DNA of 64,000 bases from Phytomonospora endophytica. GTDB taxonomy: Bacteria > Actinomycetota > Actinomycetes > Mycobacteriales > Micromonosporaceae. Position 1 is the stretch's first letter, and every line of letters starts with the position of its first letter. The position numbers were made by a program, and so were the translations under genes. The stretch lies in NCBI RefSeq assembly GCF_014202425.1, contig NZ_JACHGT010000017.1, positions 124,001-188,000 of the forward strand. Direction: 5' to 3'. Of this stretch, positions 60,682 to 64,000 are shown piece after piece. The notes below the pieces were generated by a model that did not search any database, was not told where the DNA came from, and worked only from the letters and a program-made list of their open reading frames with translations.

Positions 60682-60843
60682 TCATGCGTCTTTCAGTCGG
60701 AACAGTTGCGCCAAGGCACTTTCGTGACAGATCGCCTGCCACAGTGCTAGCCCGTCAGTGTCGTCACTGCGGTTGTCCACACAGTAGCCCGATTTCTGGT
60801 TACGGATGTATCGGTAGTACATCCAGCCGTTATTGGCGCTGTC
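60682..60843 (-). pseudogene. 3' remnant of a ricin-lectin-like gene, cut by the IS3 element
   Basis: The minus frame reads from the IS boundary into NGWMYYRYIRNQKSGYCVDN and then GLALWQAICHESALAQLFRL, ending KDA and a TGA at 60682-60684. The pattern (Y-x-I-x-N-x-x-S-G-x-C-V-D ... Q-x-x-C ... Q-x-F-R-L) is that of a ricin-type beta-trefoil repeat. Only 53 codons survive; the 5' part is missing. The sequence on the other side of the IS belongs to a different gene, so the join is not a simple insertion. Confidence 0.65.
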
Positions 60844-60867
60844 TGAGGTTCCCCCGGTTTGTCGGAG
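60844..60867. repeat. IS3 left terminal inverted repeat
   Basis: Starts TGAGGTTCCCCCGG and ends CGGAG; 14 outer bases are identical to the right repeat read inward, with three or four mismatches further in. Confidence 0.8.
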
Positions 60868-60869
60868 GG

Positions 60870-61766
60870 TTATGTGGGTGTCAGGGCGGGTTGGGGTTGG
60901 TTGAGCCAGGCGGTCTCGTATTCGGCTGGCGATAGCCAGCCGAGGCGGGCTTGGATGCGTTCGGTGTTGTACCAGGCATCGATATAGGCGAACAGAGCGT
61001 TGTCGGCCTCATCACGGGTCCGCCACGAGCTGCGGTAGACGAGTTCGGTCTTCAAGGTCGAGAAGAAGTTCTCCATGAGCGCGTTGTCGTAGGAGTCGCC
61101 GACCGAGCCCATGGATGCGGCGATCCCGTTGTCTGCCAGGCGTTGCGAGAACCGAAACGACGTGTAGGTCGACCCGCGATCCGAGTGATGAATCAGCTCG
61201 CCGGCGCCGATGTCGCGGGACCAGGTGGCGTATTCGAGGGCGCCGAGGACGAGGTCGGTGTCGCAGCGGTGGCTGGTTTTCCAGCCGACGATGCGGTTGG
61301 AGAACGCGTCACGCACCGCGGCCAGCCAGAGGATGCCTTCGCCGGTGGTGATCCTGGTCGCGTCGGCGACCCACAACCTGTTCGGGGCCGGCGCGGTGAA
61401 GTCGCGGTTGACCAGGTCGGGGGCGGGATCATGGCGCGGGTCGGGTTTCGTGGACCCGCCTTTCCAGCCACGACGCAGGAACGCGCCCTGGAGGTCGTGT
61501 TCGCGCATCAGGCGCTCCACGCGTTTGCGGGACACGTAGATCCCGCGGCGTTTGAGGATCTGGTGGACACGTGGACTGCCATAGGTGGCGCCGGAGTTGT
61601 CCCAGATCTCGTGGATCACCGACAAGAGCCCGCGGTCTTCCTGTTCCCGCATCGACGGTTCGTTCTCGCGTTGCAGCCACCCGTAATAGGTGGAGGGGGC
61701 GATGGCGAGGACCCTGAGGATGGGCTCGACTGCGAAGCGGTCTTGGAGCTCGTTCACGAGGCTCAT
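60870..61766 (-). CDS. IS3-family transposase OrfB (DDE integrase)
   Basis: ATG 61766 gives 298 residues. An HTH_21-like segment (REQEDRGLLSVIHEIWDNSGATYGSPRVHQIL, with the typical YGSPRV) is followed by the rve core. The DDE triad is Asp in WVADATRI, Asp in IHHSDRG and Glu in ALMENFFSTLK, and the C-terminus ends ARLGWLSPAEYE. It follows orfA in the same reading frame, separated by one TGA and four more codons, unlike the usual -1 frameshift layout of IS3 elements. Translation may be by reinitiation or readthrough. Confidence 0.95.
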   Translation of the reverse strand: MSLVNELQDRFAVEPILRVLAIAPSTYYGWLQRENEPSMREQEDRGLLSVIHEIWDNSGATYGSPRVHQILKRRGIYVSRKRVERLMREHDLQGAFLRRGWKGGSTKPDPRHDPAPDLVNRDFTAPAPNRLWVADATRITTGEGILWLAAVRDAFSNRIVGWKTSHRCDTDLVLGALEYATWSRDIGAGELIHHSDRGSTYTSFRFSQRLADNGIAASMGSVGDSYDNALMENFFSTLKTELVYRSSWRTRDEADNALFAYIDAWYNTERIQARLGWLSPAEYETAWLNQPQPALTPT

Positions 61767-61781
61767 GACCGTCGCCGGGTC

Positions 61782-62075
61782 TCAGTCGAGTTCCGAGGCG
61801 AAAAACGCTGAGGCGGCCTTCAGGATTTCGTTGGCGCGCTTGAGTTCGGCGTTCTCTTTCCTCAACCGCCGCAGCTCTTCGGTCTCGGCTGTGGTTGCCC
61901 GGTCCGAGCGGTGGCCGGCATCTGCCTCGGCCTGCCGGATCCAGTTGCGCAACGCTTCGGGGTGGATGCCCAGCTGCATCGCCAACTGCCGGATCACCGG
62001 CCTGGGATCGGAGTCCAGATACAGCCTCACGGCCCGGTCACGAAGCTCCTGGGGGTACTTACGAGGGGCGGACAA
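61782..62075 (-). CDS. IS3-family OrfA (HTH_Tnp_1 DNA-binding protein)
   Basis: TTG 62075 lies 5 bp after GGAGG (62081-62085) and gives 97 residues. The HTH_Tnp_1 helix-turn-helix (YPQELRDRAVRLYLDSDPRP, then QLAMQLGIHPEALRNWIRQ) is followed by a leucine-zipper-like coiled coil (EELRRLRKENAELKRANEIL) and ends KAASAFFASELD. It binds the terminal repeats and pairs with OrfB for transposition. Confidence 0.93.
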   Translation of the reverse strand: MSAPRKYPQELRDRAVRLYLDSDPRPVIRQLAMQLGIHPEALRNWIRQAEADAGHRSDRATTAETEELRRLRKENAELKRANEILKAASAFFASELD

Positions 62076-62114
62076 GGAAACCTCCTACAGGTCCATCAGA
62101 CCATGATCAAAAGT

Positions 62115-62138
62115 CTCCGAACAGCCGGGGGAACCTCA
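62115..62138. repeat. IS3 right terminal inverted repeat
   Basis: Reads CTCCGAACAGCCGGGGGAAC then CTCA, the imperfect complement of 60844-60867. Its last three bases supply the TGA stop of the truncated CoA-transferase on the minus strand. Confidence 0.8.
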
Positions 62139-62624
62139 GGCACCGGGATCCGGCACCGCCCACAAGTCGCCTTCCTTGCCCTCGACCAGGTCTGTCCCGG
62201 CCAGAGAACGGGTGACGGCATAAGGCAATCCCTGTGCGCCTGCCATGAGTCGCTGCTGAAAGCTCAACAGCGACCACAGTTCGGCCTCGAACGGATGCCC
62301 CTGCCGGAGATCGCGGTACAGCCCGCATGGCCGCGGCGACGGGTCCGTCTCGCCCAGAAAACAGGTGATGACCTTCCGCACGGCACCGGACAAGGCGAGG
62401 GCGTGCGCACTGGAGTAGATCGCCGGGATGCTGACGGTGAACTCACCACGCCCTTCGAAGGTCCGGCACACCGCGTGCATCAGCGCATTGGGCCTCGAAG
62501 GAGTCAGGGCGAAGTGCAAGTGCGTACCCGGACGCAGATGTGTCGTCACCAGTTCGTCGGGCCCGGCGGCGACGGGGACGCGCCCGCTCAGCGGTGCGCG
62601 AACACCCGGCTCGGCTATCCGCAT
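62136..62624 (-). pseudogene. CoA-transferase family I gene truncated by the IS3 element
   Basis: ATG 62624 (GGGGGAG upstream) overlaps the ketosynthase stop by 10 bp, so the two were translationally coupled. The surviving 162 residues match the subunit A type of family I CoA-transferases: LRPGTHLHFALTPSRPNALM, then VRKVITCFLGETDPSPR and LSFQQRLMAGAQGLPYAVTRS. The reading frame ends at TGA inside the IS repeat (VPDPGA-stop), so the C-terminal half is lost. The intact gene probably moved CoA between acyl substrates of the ketosynthase pathway; the fragment is unlikely to be active. Confidence 0.8.
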
Positions 62625-64000
62625 GCCAACTCCCCCGCCATGGAAAGTGGCCGGCGCATGGCCTCTGGCGCGCGGCTCAGCGCGACCACCGCCGTCTGGC
62701 TGCCGAGCGCGAACGCCAAGGACAGCGCGTGCTGGAACGCCTGTGGTCGTGCACCGCCCTGCACGTGGTCGCCGGCGCACTCCGGGTCGACCTGGACGCA
62801 TCCCACGGTCGGCGTAAGGACTTGCCGGTGCAACATCAGGGCGGTCGCGGCGACGTTGACGGCGGCGGACAACCCGAAGCTGTGCCCGTAGACGGGTTTG
62901 ACCGATCCCAGCGCCGGGCGCGTACCCGGTTCGGTGCCGAACACGCGGTCGACGATGCGGCACTCGGTGGCGTCGTTATAGCGGGTGGCGGTGCCGTGCC
63001 CACACATGTAGCCGACGTCGGCGGCCTCGATTCCCGCGTCGGCCAGGGTGCGGTTCACGAGGGCCGCTCCGTGCGCACCGGTCAAGTCCATCGTCGTCGG
63101 GTGCCCGGCTTCGCAACCGGAGCGCTGCGCGGTGATCTCGGCATACGCGACGGCTCCGCGCCGCCTGGCCGACTCGGCGGTCTCCAGGAACATCCACAGC
63201 GAGCCCTCACCGAACTGGAATCCCCGGCGGCGCTTGTCGTAGGGCCGCATCGTGTCGTCGGGATCGGTCGCACGGCACAGCACCCCGTCGCCCAGCGCCA
63301 GGAACGACTCGACCACCGACCGGGTGACCGGGAACTCGTACCCGCCCGCCAACATCGCGTCGACCTCCCCGGACCGCAGTTTGTCGAGCGCCATGCCGAT
63401 CGCCTGACTGCCACCTACGCAGGCATTGCTGAGCGTGACGACGGGTCCCTGGAGGCCGCAGTGGATCGCGGCGAGGCTGGTGGGCGATCCGGGGAGACTC
63501 TTCAGGGCCGCCTGGGGCCCCGGGGACTGACCCATGCCGAGCGTCTCATCCCACCATTGGACGGGCCCTCGCGACGACGAACCGACCACGCCGATCCGTT
63601 GCGGATCGATGTCCCCGTCGACTACCCCGGCGTCCTGTAGTGCGTTGGCGACCGACGCGATCACGATCAGCTGTTCACGGGAGTACTTCGCCGCGTACGA
63701 TTCCCGCAGATCGGGCAGGTGGCAGCGGTAGTCGAACCCGTCGACGACTGCGGCCGTTTGTGTTGGCAGGCCGGCGTCGACGAGTCGGGGCACCCGGGTC
63801 ATCTGGCTTCGCCCATCGGCCAGGTGCCGCCAGAAGTCCGTGGCACTGGTGGCACCGGGCATGATCAGGCCGATACCGGTGATAAGAACTCGTTGCGCAT
63901 CCGAGCCCGTGCCGCTCGGGCACCCGGGTCTTGTACCTTCGGGCGAGTACGGCGAGTTGCCCGTCTCCTTTGCGGAACCACCCTTTTCCGGCTCGATTTC
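62615..64000 (-). CDS. Beta-ketoacyl synthase (KAS II/type II PKS-like), 5' end outside window
   Basis: The minus frame is open from the right edge (462 codons seen). The condensing-enzyme core starts QRVLITGIGLIMPGATSATD, so the ATG at 63862 is too late; about 35 residues of Gly/Ser/Pro-rich linker precede it without a start codon, so the gene begins beyond the window or is fused to an upstream domain. Catalytic Cys is in LSNACVGGS (codon 63419-63421); the two histidines are in CGHGTATRYNDATE and KPVYGHSFG. All three are present, so it is a true condensing enzyme, not a chain-length factor. It is coupled to the CoA-transferase gene, suggesting a polyketide or fatty-acid-like cluster to the right. 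Confidence 0.88.
   Translation of the reverse strand, partial: EIEPEKGGSAKETGNSPYSPEGTRPGCPSGTGSDAQRVLITGIGLIMPGATSATDFWRHLADGRSQMTRVPRLVDAGLPTQTAAVVDGFDYRCHLPDLRESYAAKYSREQLIVIASVANALQDAGVVDGDIDPQRIGVVGSSSRGPVQWWDETLGMGQSPGPQAALKSLPGSPTSLAAIHCGLQGPVVTLSNACVGGSQAIGMALDKLRSGEVDAMLAGGYEFPVTRSVVESFLALGDGVLCRATDPDDTMRPYDKRRRGFQFGEGSLWMFLETAESARRRGAVAYAEITAQRSGCEAGHPTTMDLTGAHGAALVNRTLADAGIEAADVGYMCGHGTATRYNDATECRIVDRVFGTEPGTRPALGSVKPVYGHSFGLSAAVNVAATALMLHRQVLTPTVGCVQVDPECAGDHVQGGARPQAFQHALSLAFALGSQTAVVALSRAPEAMRRPLSMAGELACG

Larger units (their letters stand above)
60844..62138 (-). mobile_element. IS3-family insertion sequence, about 1295 bp
   Basis: The element has orfA and orfB on the minus strand and imperfect terminal inverted repeats beginning TGAGGTTCCCCCGG at both ends. 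Neither 3- nor 4-bp flanks match, so no target duplication is visible. The right end supplies the stop codon that truncates the CoA-transferase gene. The left end abuts the ricin-like remnant. Confidence 0.9.

Noticed and set aside
61782-61830. Classical -1 frameshift signal for OrfAB
   Set aside because: Only GCG TTT TTC is present, and the -1 frame after it does not encode OrfB; OrfB is in frame 0 beyond the TGA.
60841-62142. Target-site duplication of the IS3 element
   Set aside because: The 3-, 4- and 5-bp flanks differ (TGT/CTGT-like on the left, GGC/GCAC-like on the right depending on the exact end).

Overview
The window is high-GC, gene-dense DNA with GTG/TTG starts, Tat and Sec secreted polysaccharidases, AfsR/SARP-type regulators, subtilase and Ntn hydrolases. 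It most likely comes from a filamentous actinomycete; the genus cannot be assigned from sequence alone.

Layout. (a) 1-8.7 kb: a carboxymuconolactone-decarboxylase-family gene (cut by the left edge) divergent from an AfsR-like SARP regulator, a small secreted I36-type protein, an HTH/NB-ARC/TPR regulator and a secreted protein of unknown function. (b) 8.9-28.8 kb: an arabinoxylan-utilisation locus. On the minus strand lie GH43-CBM2, GH10 xylanase, GH27, a CE1-type esterase and a GDSL esterase. On the plus strand lie a LacI regulator, an unusual sigma factor fused to a membrane helix and a CBM42 (AbfB) domain, GH127, GH62, and a YtfQRT/YjfF-type sugar ABC importer. Five of the seven secreted enzymes carry ricin-type CBM13 lectin modules. 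The enzymes would strip arabinose, ferulate/acetate and galactose from xylan, cut the backbone, and feed the importer. Candidate LacI-type operators (CGAAASTTTCG type) lie at the GH43/lacI divergent promoter, and a second, different operator type (TGTKWGCGYTAACACT) lies before the importer. (c) 28.8-35.2 kb: SDR/LysR pair, an ESX-like WXG protein and partner, VOC protein, a YCII/DGPF protein with an ECF sigma factor broken by an in-frame amber codon, and an RDD protein. (d) 35.2-38.5 kb: a visibly less GC-rich patch with an inositol-monophosphatase-family enzyme, a HAD phosphatase and a membrane protein. (e) 38.5-50.9 kb: two tandem paralogous lipoproteins (one frameshifted), a second SARP regulator abutting an IS30 remnant, a DUF4267/FAD-oxidoreductase/esterase operon divergent from a MarR regulator, a membrane-anchored NACHT NTPase and a third SARP regulator. 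(f) 50.9-60.3 kb: a secreted DSYGD-repeat protein, a C45-type Ntn hydrolase, a 1276-residue subtilase, a LuxR-type regulator and a choloylglycine-hydrolase-like enzyme. (g) 60.3-64 kb: decayed gene remnants, an IS3-family element, a CoA-transferase truncated by that element, and a ketosynthase running off the right edge.

The most notable item is the single-polypeptide sigma factor / zinc-finger-like / transmembrane / CBM42 protein at 18466-19977. It sits at the centre of the arabinoxylan locus and could be a direct polysaccharide sensor that drives transcription.
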